A stretch of DNA of 5,909 nucleotides. Source: JBCCMF01 sp038747545 (GTDB lineage: Bacteria; Bacteroidota; Rhodothermia; Rhodothermales; JBCCMF01). Below the pieces are notes generated by a model. That model searched no databases. It was not told where the DNA came from and worked only from the letters and a program-made list of their open reading frames with translations. Position 1 is the first letter of the stretch. Every line of letters starts with the position of its first letter. The translations under genes and the position numbers were made by a program. Shown in pieces: positions 5,850 to 5,909 of the stretch. The stretch is taken from positions 1 through 5,909 of the forward strand of contig JBCDJT010000203.1 in the NCBI GenBank assembly GCA_038747545.1. The letters run 5' to 3'.

Positions 5850-5909
5850 ATGCAGAGCACTCCGGTCAAGGCACTCAACGATGTCTCCTATGCCGATGGA
5901 GAGCAGTAT
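5850..5909 (+). CDS. possible start of a divergent gene, product unknown (partial)
   Basis: From ATG at 5850 twenty codons stay open to the window edge, giving MQSTPVKALNDVSYADGEQY. An in-frame TGA at 5817-5819 means this is the first ATG of the frame. AAGGA at 5843-5847 could serve as a Shine-Dalgarno sequence, although only two bases separate it from the ATG. Composition in this frame looks more protein-like than in the other two plus frames, including the one starting at 5816, which is rich in Arg, Cys and Trp. I do not recognise the protein, and twenty residues are too few to assign a family. If real, it is transcribed away from dnaA. Confidence 0.45.
   Translation, partial: MQSTPVKALNDVSYADGEQY

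Noticed and set aside
5555..5878. Minus-strand frame of 107 codons upstream of dnaA
   Set aside because: The product is rich in Ser, Thr, Arg and Cys with no domain, and it overlaps the likely promoter or origin region; it has no coding support.
5816..5909. Plus-strand frame starting at ATG 5816
   Set aside because: The product is rich in Arg, Cys, Gln and Trp and looks out of frame; the frame from 5850 is more protein-like.

Overview
The window looks like chromosomal DNA of a GC-rich (high 50s percent by eye) member of the Bacteroidota/Rhodothermota group. Rhodothermales or Salinibacter-like relatives are the best guess. Three things suggest this: the style of the DnaA and DnaN proteins (DnaN ends in IMPVMLN rather than the proteobacterial MPMRL), a cysteine-free bL31 ribosomal protein, and the lack of clear Shine-Dalgarno sequences at most starts. 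The assignment is an inference; nothing in the window fixes a genus.

All complete genes lie on the minus strand, so the window reads from right to left. At the right end, after a short plus-strand reading frame cut by the window edge (5850-5909), is a 371-bp stretch without a recognised gene. It is strongly G-rich on the plus strand and is a plausible but unproven place for the replication origin. Then come dnaA (5478-3922), a 149-bp gap with two small inverted repeats, dnaN (3772-2639), a 228-bp gap with direct and inverted repeats, and rpmE for bL31 (2410-2201). A convincing intrinsic terminator (2177-2140) follows rpmE and separates this housekeeping block from what lies beyond.

The left third holds exported accessory proteins. 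The first is a small lipoprotein-like member of the intradiol dioxygenase family that seems to lack the tyrosine iron ligands (2008-1406). After a 271-bp gap comes a two-gene unit: a DUF1080 / 3-keto-disaccharide hydrolase-like lipoprotein (1134-430), then, 14 bp later, a secreted CotH-kinase-family protein truncated by the window edge (415-1).

DnaA and the DnaN sliding clamp work in initiation and processivity of chromosome replication, and bL31 belongs to the 50S ribosomal subunit. The exported proteins have no evident link to replication and are probably cell-envelope or periplasmic functions. I see no mobile element, CRISPR array, tRNA or rRNA, and no convincing new multi-gene system. The most notable points are the intradiol-like protein with altered metal ligands, the repeat cluster between dnaN and rpmE, and the asymmetric region upstream of dnaA.
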